Assembly (NCBI RefSeq): GCF_001548475.1 | Contig: NZ_LRUJ01000001.1 | Coordinates: 186,001 to 250,000 of the forward strand | DNA from: Bordetella hinzii LMG 13501 | GTDB taxonomy: Bacteria; Pseudomonadota; Gammaproteobacteria; Burkholderiales; Burkholderiaceae_B | Reading direction: 5' to 3' | DNA length: 64,000 nt | Shown here: one piece after another, positions 43,968 to 51,522 of the stretch | How the letters are laid out: every line of letters begins with the position of its first letter | Position numbering within the stretch: position 1 is the first letter of the stretch | The notes under the pieces: generated by a model | The model's database searches: none | Seen by the model: only the letters and a program-made list of their open reading frames with translations | What the model was told of the DNA's origin: nothing | Translations under genes and position numbers: made by a program

Positions 43968-44180
43968 ATGGGTATCGTGAACATCGACGACGATCTGCAT
44001 GACCAACTGCGCAAGGCCAGCGCGGTATCGTGCCGGTCAATCAATGCGCAGGCGGCCTTCTGGATCAGGATCGGCATGCTGTGCGAAATGAACCCGACAC
44101 TGAGCTTCAACGACATCGTCACCCGTGAGCTGCGGGCCGCAGGCGTTGTGGCGCAACCCATCAAGATGGGGTCGGCATGA
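43968..44180 (+). CDS. ParD-like antitoxin-family protein
   Basis: The 70-residue protein has a ribbon-helix-helix-like start (MGIVNIDDDLHDQLRKASAVSCRSINAQAAFWIRIGM), as in ParD-like proteins, and a tail ending IKMGSA. The upstream palindromes suggest autoregulation. Its stop overlaps the start of a methionine aminopeptidase gene instead of a ParE or RelE toxin, which is an unusual partner. It may regulate the aminopeptidase or act as its antitoxin; that remains open. Confidence 0.85.
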   Translation: MGIVNIDDDLHDQLRKASAVSCRSINAQAAFWIRIGMLCEMNPTLSFNDIVTRELRAAGVVAQPIKMGSA

Positions 44181-44944
44181 CCAAGCGCCCAGAAGAAATC
44201 GCGCTGATGGCCGAGTCAGGCCAGCTTTTGGCGCAGGTGTTCAGCCATCTTGATCGGCTGAACCTGATCGGCATGTCCACGATGCAGGTCAACGATCTAG
44301 TCGATGACTTCATCGTCTATGAACTCAAAGCGCGCCCGGCCAGCAAAGGGCAATACGGGTACGCCTACGCGCTCAACGCCTCCCGCAACCATGTGGTCTG
44401 CCACGGCGTTCCTTCCGCCAAGGACATTCTGCAGGACGGGGACATCGTCAATTTCGACATCACGCTGGAGAAGAACGGCTACATCGCCGATTCCAGCAAG
44501 ACCTATCTGGTCGGCGAGGTGTCACACCAGGCGAAGCGGCTCGTGCAAGTGGCTTATGAAGCGATGTGGAAAGGCATCCAGGCCGTCCGCCCAGGCGCCA
44601 CGCTCGGCGACGTGGGCCACGCCATCGAGCGGCATGCCCGCAGGAATGGCTATTCGATCGTCAGGGAATACTGTGGCCACGGCATCGGCCGTGAAATGCA
44701 CGAGGAGCCGCAAGTGCTGCACTGGGGTAAACCGCGAACGGGTCTGGCGCTTCGGGAAGGGATGGTGTTTACCATCGAGCCGATGGTAAACAAGGGGCGG
44801 TCCGCCGTCCGAACAGAGGTCGATGGGTGGACGGTCGTCACGCGTGACGGGCAATTGTCGGCTCAGTTCGAGCATACCGTGGCCGTCACTGCGAGCGGTG
44901 TGCGCGTCTTGACGCTGCGCCCGGGCGAAAAGGCGTTGCACTGA
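44177..44944 (+). CDS. map: Type I methionine aminopeptidase, mobile copy
   Basis: The 255-residue enzyme removes N-terminal Met from nascent proteins. All metal ligands of the pita-bread fold are present: D94, D105, H168, E201 and E232, plus the catalytic-type H76. The length equals housekeeping MetAP. It overlaps the ParD-like gene (ATGA) and so is an operon partner of a putative antitoxin. A second MetAP on an ICE may provide resistance, altered specificity or a toxin-like activity; the sequence alone does not distinguish these. Confidence 0.95.
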   Translation: MTKRPEEIALMAESGQLLAQVFSHLDRLNLIGMSTMQVNDLVDDFIVYELKARPASKGQYGYAYALNASRNHVVCHGVPSAKDILQDGDIVNFDITLEKNGYIADSSKTYLVGEVSHQAKRLVQVAYEAMWKGIQAVRPGATLGDVGHAIERHARRNGYSIVREYCGHGIGREMHEEPQVLHWGKPRTGLALREGMVFTIEPMVNKGRSAVRTEVDGWTVVTRDGQLSAQFEHTVAVTASGVRVLTLRPGEKALH

Positions 44945-44990
44945 TTCAACGTAGTGGACAGGAACGCCTTGCGACGATCCAATGGCCGCG

Positions 44991-45360
44991 TCAAACAACG
45001 ATCCGCCCGGCCAGCCGCTCATCGCGCGCACAGGCGCTCAATCGCTCCTCGGCACGGAACCACGGGTCGCGTTCGATCGGCAGGCCCAGCCGGCCGAGCA
45101 CCGTCGCCAGTTCGCCCAGACTGACCCAGCCGATTTCCGGCGTCCCAGGCCCAGATCGCAAAGACCAAATGCGTGGTCATTGTCATCGCCGAGATCAATC
45201 TCGGTCAGCAGTCAAGCCACGTCGGCGTCCGGTGTGAACAGCTTGGCCACGAGACCGGATTGGCCCATACCCATCCACTGCACACAGTCAGCTTTTGGCA
45301 AGCGCGCAGGTCCGATCAGCGAGTCGGGGCGGACAGGGATGGTGAAAACGGGGCAAGGTG
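44991..45360 (-). pseudogene. Decayed DUF2958-family gene
   Basis: Reading the minus strand gives a DUF2958-like sequence in pieces. KLFTPDADVA is followed by a TGA (45212-45214) where the family has Trp, and LLTEIDLGDDNDHAFGLCDLGLG comes next. A one-base loss near 45143 then shifts the frame, after which TPEIGWVSLGELATVLGRLGLPIERD and WFRAEERLSACARDERLAGRIVV reach a stop at 44991. DUF2958 genes are typical ICE/plasmid passengers. With one nonsense and one frameshift the gene is inactive. The 5' limit is uncertain. The rest of the 44945-45438 gap shows no other gene. Confidence 0.85.
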
Positions 45361-45438
45361 GTCTCCGCTTTGTTTGTCGCGTCGAGGCCTGGTTTCGGTT
45401 CGACTGTCACCGGATTGGCTTCCCTCCGGTGTTGTCTC

Positions 45439-45876
45439 ATGGACCCTCGCGCTGCTCCTCAAGCCGCCCGTGCTCGCTCAGCATGGCTCGCTGCGGGCAT
45501 TGCTATCCTGGCGTTGGCCACCCGAGCGGCTGCTGCGGAAGTATGGGTCGTTACCGACTCCCACCACTCGGTCCTTGGCCAGGCTGACCGACACGTCATC
45601 CTGGACGCTGCCGCGGTGCTTGAAGCTGACCTGGCCGCCAACCTACCCTCCGATTCAGAGCGCGCCAGCGCCATCGTCCAGCAGCGCCTGAAGCAGGGCG
45701 GTACGGACCTGCAGCGCAGGATCGGCACCGCCTACCAGGGCATTGCCGACGCCTGGAGCCTTGGCGTCACCAAGGTTCCGGCCATCTTGGTGGATCGCCG
45801 ATACGTGGTCTATGGCGAGACGGACGTGGCCCGTGCGGTTGCCCGCATCGACCAATACCGGAGGACGCAGCCATGA
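45439..45876 (+). CDS. TIGR03757 family ICE protein, TraW/TrbC-like
   Basis: The 145-residue exported protein has a signal peptide about 34 residues long (LAAGIAILALATRAAAAEVW), then a thioredoxin-like small domain with VTDSHHSV and VTKVPAILVDRRYVVYGETDVARAV, as in the TrbC-like half of TraW/TrbC proteins. It opens the second block of transfer genes; its stop overlaps the TraU-like gene. It probably works in the periplasm with the TraU- and TraH-like proteins that follow. Confidence 0.88.
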   Translation: MDPRAAPQAARARSAWLAAGIAILALATRAAAAEVWVVTDSHHSVLGQADRHVILDAAAVLEADLAANLPSDSERASAIVQQRLKQGGTDLQRRIGTAYQGIADAWSLGVTKVPAILVDRRYVVYGETDVARAVARIDQYRRTQP

Positions 45877-46823
45877 CGAGGCGTCCGTTCGCGCCATCCC
45901 GGCGCCAGCGGTTGGCCGTCGCAGCGCTGCTGCTGGGGTGTTCCGCATCGTCCTTCGCACTGAACACCGCCACCATCGTGGCCTCCACCCTGTCGCCGGA
46001 TTGCATGGAATACCGCGTCACCGGCATCTGCTACTGGCTCTATTGCACCTGGACGGGTTGCACCGTGCGCACCTCGGTCAAGGTGCGCCACTACATTCCG
46101 GATGCCGTGGTATCGAGCTACTCGAACACCGGCGAGAACCCTTGGGTCGAGGTGCGGGCGATGAGCCTGCCGAACCCGACCGCGAAGGCCGGTGGCGACG
46201 GCACCACCAACGAGGATCACGAGAACAACCTGGCGAAGTTCAAGAACGCCGACGTCATCGGCCATCCCGGCGGCCATGTGTTCAGCCAGTTCGCCAGCGC
46301 CTCCGGCTACACCTGCGAGGGTGCCGGCACCGCCTTCATGCCCTATCTGCTGAGCACGCTCGACACGCTGGCATGGCGCTACAACATCCCCGAGGCGCTG
46401 TATCCGGAAGCACTGATTCCCGGTCGGCGCGAGATCGGCACGCGCACGGGCCTGAATCTCTGGGGCAACGTCTATCCGCGTGGCGGCTTCCTGCACCAGG
46501 TGGATGACCACAAGGCCGCGGCCGTGGTCGCCCAGCGCGCGGGTGACATCGTGACACGCCGCAACCAGATCCACGTGTACCAGCCGCTGCTCGCCAGTTC
46601 GCGCGATGGCTACTGGCCGGCCGGCGCCCTGATGGAAACCGATGCCGCCACGGGCAAGTGGCAGGAGCTGACCCCCACGCTGTCCAGCAGTTGCGCGGTA
46701 TTCCCCCATAGCAATGCCAAGGTGCAGGCGCGGCAGGGCGGCTACGCCTGGGCATTGTGGCGCCCCTATAGCTGCTGCCAGCGCCGCGGCCAGGTGTTCC
46801 TCGGCAGCGTCGATTTCCAGTGA
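45873..46823 (+). CDS. TIGR03756 family ICE protein, TraU-like
   Basis: The 316-residue exported protein has a signal peptide ending near residue 28 (SASSFALNTA) and many cysteines (DCMEYRVTGICYWLYCTWTGC and CAVF...CCQ), the hallmark of TraU-like periplasmic assembly proteins that need disulfide formation. The ICE dsbA-like gene encoded earlier could serve it. The start overlaps the preceding stop, and the next gene begins 11 bases after its stop. Confidence 0.92.
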   Translation: MTRRPFAPSRRQRLAVAALLLGCSASSFALNTATIVASTLSPDCMEYRVTGICYWLYCTWTGCTVRTSVKVRHYIPDAVVSSYSNTGENPWVEVRAMSLPNPTAKAGGDGTTNEDHENNLAKFKNADVIGHPGGHVFSQFASASGYTCEGAGTAFMPYLLSTLDTLAWRYNIPEALYPEALIPGRREIGTRTGLNLWGNVYPRGGFLHQVDDHKAAAVVAQRAGDIVTRRNQIHVYQPLLASSRDGYWPAGALMETDAATGKWQELTPTLSSSCAVFPHSNAKVQARQGGYAWALWRPYSCCQRRGQVFLGSVDFQ

Positions 46824-46834
46824 GGCCCGATGCC

Positions 46835-48232
46835 ATGACGTCTCCGCTCCCGAATACCCGACGCCTCACGTCTCTCGCATTGGCCGTCATCGCAGCACTG
46901 TGCTGCTCCAGCGCCGGGGCGCAGACCAGCATCAATGAGTACGGCGTCCAGCATCAGGGCAGCGTGATCGGCGATGACGTGCTCTACAGCATTGGGGGCG
47001 GCCGCGCGGTATCCATGAGCGGTGCGGCCAACATGCACTCCATCGGCGTTGGCGTCGGCTGGAACAGCAACCTGATCTGTGGCGACATGAGCATCACAAC
47101 CACGCTGCAGAACCAGTTGAACGGCATCACCAACGGCTTCCAGGCCATCATGTCCTCGGTGATCCAGAACGCCACCGCTGCCGTGGCGTCGCTGCCCGCC
47201 TTGATCATCCAGCGCGCCGATCCAGGGCTGTACAACCTGTTGACCAATGGGGTGCTGCAAGCCAGGCTGGACTTCGATCGCAGCAAGCTGACCTGCCGTG
47301 CCATCGCCAACCGCATGGCCGACATGGCGGGTGGGCAACTCGGCTGGGACCAACTCGCCGAAGGCATGGCGCTGAAGCAGGCGGTCGCGAGCACCGATGC
47401 GGTCTCGGCGATCGACGACGCCGAGGCGAACCGTGGCAACAACGGCGTTCCGTGGGTCGGCGGAGACAACGCCGGCGGCGCGGGCCAACGTCCGGTGCGT
47501 GTGGTCGGCGACGTGACCCGTGCCGGCTACAACCTGCTCAACGGCCGTGGCGTCGGCGATGCCAGTTCGATTCCGCAAGCCAGTTGCGGCGGCAACCTGG
47601 CATGCCAGACCTGGAGTTCGCCCGATGCCGCGGCGGCCTGGGCCATTCGCGTGCTGGGGGAGCAGGAGCAGCGTACCTGCGATGCCTGCACCAAGACCGT
47701 CACCACGCCGGGCGTTGGCCTGACCCCGCTGATCCAAGAGGAATACGAGGACAAGCTGCAGGCCCTGCAGGAACTGGTCGCCGGCAGCCGTCCGACCACG
47801 GCCCAGAACCTGCAGGCTGCGAGCAGCGCGTCGCTGCCCATCACCCGTGGCGTGATCGAGGCACTGCGCGACGAAACGGATCAGGACATCCTGGCTCGGC
47901 GCCTGGCCTCGGAGGTTGCGCTGTCCAGCGTGCTGGAGAAGGCGCTGCTGCTGCAACGCACGCTGCTGACCGGGCGCAAGGAGCCCAACGTGGCCGCCAA
48001 CGAACTGGCCCAGAAGGCCGTCACCCACGAAAGCGACATCCTCGATCGCGAGATTCACAACCTGAAGACCGAACTGGAACTGCGCCGCGAACTGGCCAGC
48101 AACTCGCCGATGGCGATCATCCAGCGGCATAGCACCCGCGCCGCGGGTTCGCGCGGCATCTACGAAGGCGATCCGGTGCGCAACCGCATCGATGAACTGC
48201 AGCGGCCGCCGTCCGGCGGAAGCCATCCATGA
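46835..48232 (+). CDS. TIGR03755/PFL_4711 family ICE protein, TraH-like
   Basis: The 465-residue exported protein has a signal peptide (LTSLALAVIAALCCSSAGAQ, cleavage near 29) and a C-terminal half with long helical stretches, CxxC-type cysteines (CDACTK), and EEYEDKLQALQELV. It is assigned to the TraH-like role in F-type pilus assembly by position and structure. The ATG at 46835 is preferred to a GTG that overlaps the TraU-like stop. It overlaps the next gene by ATGA. Confidence 0.9.
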   Translation: MTSPLPNTRRLTSLALAVIAALCCSSAGAQTSINEYGVQHQGSVIGDDVLYSIGGGRAVSMSGAANMHSIGVGVGWNSNLICGDMSITTTLQNQLNGITNGFQAIMSSVIQNATAAVASLPALIIQRADPGLYNLLTNGVLQARLDFDRSKLTCRAIANRMADMAGGQLGWDQLAEGMALKQAVASTDAVSAIDDAEANRGNNGVPWVGGDNAGGAGQRPVRVVGDVTRAGYNLLNGRGVGDASSIPQASCGGNLACQTWSSPDAAAAWAIRVLGEQEQRTCDACTKTVTTPGVGLTPLIQEEYEDKLQALQELVAGSRPTTAQNLQAASSASLPITRGVIEALRDETDQDILARRLASEVALSSVLEKALLLQRTLLTGRKEPNVAANELAQKAVTHESDILDREIHNLKTELELRRELASNSPMAIIQRHSTRAAGSRGIYEGDPVRNRIDELQRPPSGGSHP

Positions 48233-48579
48233 ATACCGTGGGGCGGTGCCTGCGCTGGCTGTCCAGCCGGCGTGCCATCCTGGTGCTGGTGTGGGTGGTG
48301 TCGCTGCTGATCGCCGCGACCGCCGTCAATGTGGTCGGCATCCGCATCGCAGGCGGCATCGACGGCTGGCAAGCATGGATGGCAGCGCAATCCGGAGCCT
48401 TCCTGGCCTGGCGGTTGTTGCTCTACGCCGCCACCGCCTGGGGTTGGCTCTGGATGCGACGTCGCCTGCGCGCGCGGGAACCGGAGCGCGCTGCCGGGCA
48501 GCGGCTGCTGCGCGCGGAGATTGCGGCCATCGTCGCCGTGATTGCCCTCGAAGCCAGCCTGCTGATGCAGGCGCGGTAG
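48229..48579 (+). CDS. Small multi-pass membrane protein of the transfer operon
   Basis: The 116-residue protein has three hydrophobic helices (about 15-37, 51-73, 91-114), with an Arg-rich loop before the third. It is conserved in position between TraH-like and TraG-like genes in ICEs of this family but has no assigned function. The overlap with the upstream stop supports its translation. Confidence 0.8.
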   Translation: MNTVGRCLRWLSSRRAILVLVWVVSLLIAATAVNVVGIRIAGGIDGWQAWMAAQSGAFLAWRLLLYAATAWGWLWMRRRLRAREPERAAGQRLLRAEIAAIVAVIALEASLLMQAR

Positions 48580-48592
48580 CGCGGGGGCCGCC

Positions 48593-50110
48593 ATGACGCT
48601 GTTTACGACCGACTACCTGGAGTACTACCTGACGCTCGTGTCCTGGGTGGTCCACAATGGCATCTGGTCGGTGCTGGTCGCCAGCGGCATGTTCGCAATC
48701 CCGTTCCTGGCGATCGTCATCCAGGAATGGCTGAAGGCCCGCGCGGAAGGCGCCGACGAGGGCAACAAGGGCGTGCTGTCCTCGGCCCGCATCGAGAACC
48801 GCGTCTTCGTCGCCATCGTGGTGATCATGTTCGCGGGCATTCCCTTCATTGATGTCGATTTCAACACCATCAAGTACGACCGCTCGCGTTCGACCCAGTG
48901 CCAGGTGAATTTCCCGGAGCCGACCGATACCGGCTGGTCGCAATCGTTCAGCACGATCAACAACCAATCGGCCAAGGTGCCCGTGTGGTGGTTCGCCATG
49001 CACGCGATCTCGCGCGCGATCACCGGCGCCTCGGTCGCGGCCATTCCCTGCGGCACCGACCTGCGGCAGATCCGCATGGACATCGACGCGACCCGCATCG
49101 ACGACCCGGTGCTGGCCCAGGAGGTCAGCGACTTCACCCGCGACTGCTACGGCCCCGCCCGCGCCAAGCTGTTCATGACCCGGCCCAGCCTGAGCGAGGT
49201 GCAGATGCACGACGTCACCTGGATCGGTTCCAGCTACTTCGTCGGCACCGCCGGCTTCTACGACAGCTACCGCTCCAGGACACCGCGCGATGCCTGGCCG
49301 TTCGACGCCACGCGCGACGCCGGCCTGGCCCAGGTGCCCGGCGGGGGCGGCTACCCGACCTGCCGGCAGTGGTGGTCCGACGGCGGCCACGGCCTGCGGG
49401 CACGACTGCTGGCCCAGGTCGATCCCAGCCTGCTGACGCGACTGGCCGGCTGGGCGGGCTTCCTGAGCCAGGCCGAGATCAACGACTCGGTGATCCGCGC
49501 CGTCGCCAGCCCTCGCCAGCAGAAGCTCAACCAGGGGGCGGTCTACACGGACTACGGTGGCCAGATCGACATGACGCTGCCCAACATCGTCACCCGCGCC
49601 GCCAGCGACGTGGGGCTGACCGTCGGATCACTGGGCTATTTCCCGGCGATGGACGTGGTGCGGCAGGCGCTGCCGATGGTGCTGTCCCTGCTCAAGATGG
49701 CGCTGGTCATCTGCATCCCGCTGGTGCTGCTGATCGGCACCTATGACCTCAAGACCGTGGTCACGGTGAGCGTGGTGCAGTTCGCGCTGTTCTTCACCGA
49801 CTTCTGGTTCCAACTCGCCCGCTGGATCGACTCGACGATCCTCGATGCGCTCTACGGCTGGGGGTGGGGCTGGAACCGGCCGCACACGAACTTCGATCCG
49901 CTGGTAGGCCTCAACAACACCTTCGGGGACATGCTGCTGAACTTCGTGATGGCGACTATGTTCCTGGTGCTCCCGGCATTCTGGATTGGAGCATTGACTT
50001 GGGCAGGGATTCGGGCCGGAACTGTCGCAAACGCGTTCTCGGCAGGCACCAAAGACGCGGGCAACGCAGGCGGCAAGGGGCCAGGCGTCATGTCGAGGAA
50101 GCTGAAATGA
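48593..50110 (+). CDS. TraG N-terminal-domain conjugation protein
   Basis: The 505-residue inner-membrane protein has N-terminal helices around 22-44 and 71-86, a large periplasmic domain with paired cysteines (about 100-330), and a cluster of C-terminal helices (about 350-400 and 440-475). This matches the TraG N-terminal region that functions in mating-pair stabilisation and pilus assembly. The C-terminal periplasmic half of F TraG is absent, as is usual in MPF_G systems. It is the last gene of the second transfer block. Confidence 0.92.
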   Translation: MTLFTTDYLEYYLTLVSWVVHNGIWSVLVASGMFAIPFLAIVIQEWLKARAEGADEGNKGVLSSARIENRVFVAIVVIMFAGIPFIDVDFNTIKYDRSRSTQCQVNFPEPTDTGWSQSFSTINNQSAKVPVWWFAMHAISRAITGASVAAIPCGTDLRQIRMDIDATRIDDPVLAQEVSDFTRDCYGPARAKLFMTRPSLSEVQMHDVTWIGSSYFVGTAGFYDSYRSRTPRDAWPFDATRDAGLAQVPGGGGYPTCRQWWSDGGHGLRARLLAQVDPSLLTRLAGWAGFLSQAEINDSVIRAVASPRQQKLNQGAVYTDYGGQIDMTLPNIVTRAASDVGLTVGSLGYFPAMDVVRQALPMVLSLLKMALVICIPLVLLIGTYDLKTVVTVSVVQFALFFTDFWFQLARWIDSTILDALYGWGWGWNRPHTNFDPLVGLNNTFGDMLLNFVMATMFLVLPAFWIGALTWAGIRAGTVANAFSAGTKDAGNAGGKGPGVMSRKLK

Positions 50111-50127
50111 CTCAGCGATGAACGGCT

Positions 50128-50505
50128 TCAATCGTCTTCGCTGTACATCTCGTGAGAGGTGTCGTTGTAGAGGTTTGGATCGTAGCCAGGCGTTTGACGT
50201 AGTTCATCCAGACTCGCAGGAAATTGCAGATCGAAATCGTCGTCGCCCTCCGGCGTCTGCTCCGCCATCCTGGCAGCCACAACGACGGCGACCAGCAACA
50301 GCGCCGCCCAGACCGCGACGTACAGCAACACTCCGAGGATCGCCAGCTTGATCACCCAGATCAGCACCCTTGCACCGCCCGCCGGCAGTCCCTGCGCCAT
50401 CAGCCACCGATGTGTCCGACGCTCCGCGCGCAGGCAACCGCCCCATACACCGCCCAGCCAGCGGCCGAGTCGCGCTGCGGTGGTCATGCGTGCGGTGTGC
50501 TTCAT
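50128..50505 (-). CDS. DUF3742 family ICE protein
   Basis: The 125-residue protein has one or two hydrophobic helices (about 46-75) and a conserved acidic end (GYDPNLYNDTSHEMYSEDD). DUF3742 is almost confined to ICEs of this family, at this position between TraG and the relaxase region. It is transcribed towards the transfer genes, convergent with traG. Function is unknown. Confidence 0.93.
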   Translation of the reverse strand: MKHTARMTTAARLGRWLGGVWGGCLRAERRTHRWLMAQGLPAGGARVLIWVIKLAILGVLLYVAVWAALLLVAVVVAARMAEQTPEGDDDFDLQFPASLDELRQTPGYDPNLYNDTSHEMYSEDD

Positions 50506-50561
50506 GGTTGGCTACCTCATGGTCGTTCCACGGTCGTTGGGCAAGGTGATGCCGGTTTCCT

Positions 50562-50975
50562 TCATGCCCGCCGCGCCGCGAATGCTTCGGCGGTCATGAT
50601 CAAGCCGGGAAAGTCCTCTCGCATGGCGAGAATGTCTGCATCGCCCGTGATCAGCGCATCCGCCTTGCCGACATGCGCGAGCACCAGGAACACCTGATCC
50701 TTCTCGTCGCGGCAGACTGGCAGGTCTGGCCATGGCGCCGGCAGTTCCACCACATCGGCGTAGGGCAGAAAGTCCGCCAGCAACTCCTGCTGTTCCAAGT
50801 TCGACAGCTTGAACTTGGGATAGGCCAGGACGCGCAGCAGTTCGCTGGCCGTCTCCCGGCAGACCAGCGGCTGCAACTGCTGTTGCTGCCAGGCTTGCCG
50901 CATCCAGGCCAAGCGTCCTGCATTGAAGATCAGCGCCGACAGCACGATGTTGGTGTCGAGCACGACCCTGCGCAT
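50562..50975 (-). CDS. PIN-domain toxin
   Basis: The 137-residue PIN-fold ribonuclease of the 'putative toxin, PIN family' type has an N-terminal strand VVLDTNIVLSALIF with D7, central acidic residues (CRDEKDQVF), and DALITGDADIL completing the acidic metal site. It is coupled to the upstream AbrB-like gene by a shared ATGA. Cleavage of RNA, probably tRNA, is inferred from the family. Confidence 0.92.
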   Translation of the reverse strand: MRRVVLDTNIVLSALIFNAGRLAWMRQAWQQQQLQPLVCRETASELLRVLAYPKFKLSNLEQQELLADFLPYADVVELPAPWPDLPVCRDEKDQVFLVLAHVGKADALITGDADILAMREDFPGLIMTAEAFAARRA

Positions 50976-51193
50976 CAGCGCCGTGCCCAGGCCACGGCAT
51001 CCTCGACGTCCTGCTCGGTGATCCCGAGTTGCTCCAGCTTCTCGCGCACGGCCTGGGCTTTCTGGACCCGCACGGGGGTCAGGACGATCCGACCGCCCTC
51101 GACGGTCACGTCGAAGTACTCCGCCGCATCCACGCCGGACACGGCCGCCTTGGGCAGTGTGATCTGATTTTTCGAAGTGAGCTTGGCAAGCAT
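50975..51193 (-). CDS. AbrB/MazE-type antitoxin
   Basis: The 72-residue swapped-hairpin DNA-binding protein begins MLAKLTSKNQITLPKAAVS, the AbrB motif, and has a charged C-terminal helix that would contact the PIN toxin. The toxin start is nested in its stop codon. A promoter with tandem repeats (51221-51249) lies directly upstream, consistent with autorepression by the pair. Confidence 0.92.
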   Translation of the reverse strand: MLAKLTSKNQITLPKAAVSGVDAAEYFDVTVEGGRIVLTPVRVQKAQAVREKLEQLGITEQDVEDAVAWARR

Positions 51194-51220
51194 GGAAGGC
51201 CTCCGTAAGTTTCAAAGGAA

Positions 51221-51249
51221 ATCTTACTTCCTTACTTCATTCTCGACAA
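51221..51249 (-). promoter_or_regulatory. Promoter and tandem-repeat operator of the AbrB/PIN pair
   Basis: On the minus strand TTGTCG (51249-51244) lies 17 bases from TAAGAT (51226-51221). The spacer contains GAAGTAAG repeated twice in tandem (51223-51238), reaching into the -10 box. This is a plausible autoregulated promoter. Confidence 0.7.
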
Positions 51250-51522
51250 GCAGCCTTCGGGCGCAGGGGTTTCAGGGCCTGCTGCGCTTTCAGCGCCGGT
51301 TGAAACGGCCTGATCCGGTGAAAACACAGTGCCTGTTCCGCCCGATCCTGGAGCGCACCGGCTCCACATTGATTGCGGCACACGAAGCCGACTGCCCCTA
51401 TATCAAAGGGCTTGTCGAAGGCCAAAGGGCTGGGATGGAGCAAGGGAATGGCCTCAAGGGGAAAGGCCCTACCCGAAAAGGCCAAAAGGCTCCTCCGGCC
51501 AGCCCATCACCAGGATGTCGCC
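51250..51522 (+). other. oriT: Candidate origin of transfer region
   Basis: This non-coding stretch ends at the relaxase gene, the usual location of oriT in MobH elements. It holds a nested hairpin, GTTTCA (51269)...TGAAAC (51306) enclosing GCGCT-TTC-AGCGC (51284-51296). A run of AAGGCC-type direct repeats follows (about 51415-51490). No nic site can be assigned by eye. Some or all of it could instead be relaxase leader. Confidence 0.45.

Noticed and set aside
44177-44944. MetAP as the host housekeeping map gene
   Set aside because: It is coupled to a ParD-like gene inside the ICE and not next to rpsB or other usual map neighbours.
44982-45587. 201-residue plus-strand frame
   Set aside because: It overlaps the minus-strand DUF2958 remnant, whose translation is recognisable, and runs through the start of the TIGR03757-type gene.
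51373-51522. Upstream extension of the relaxase
   Set aside because: The added 50 residues are Lys/Gly-rich without family resemblance and would cover the candidate oriT. The ATG at 51523 has a better ribosome site context.
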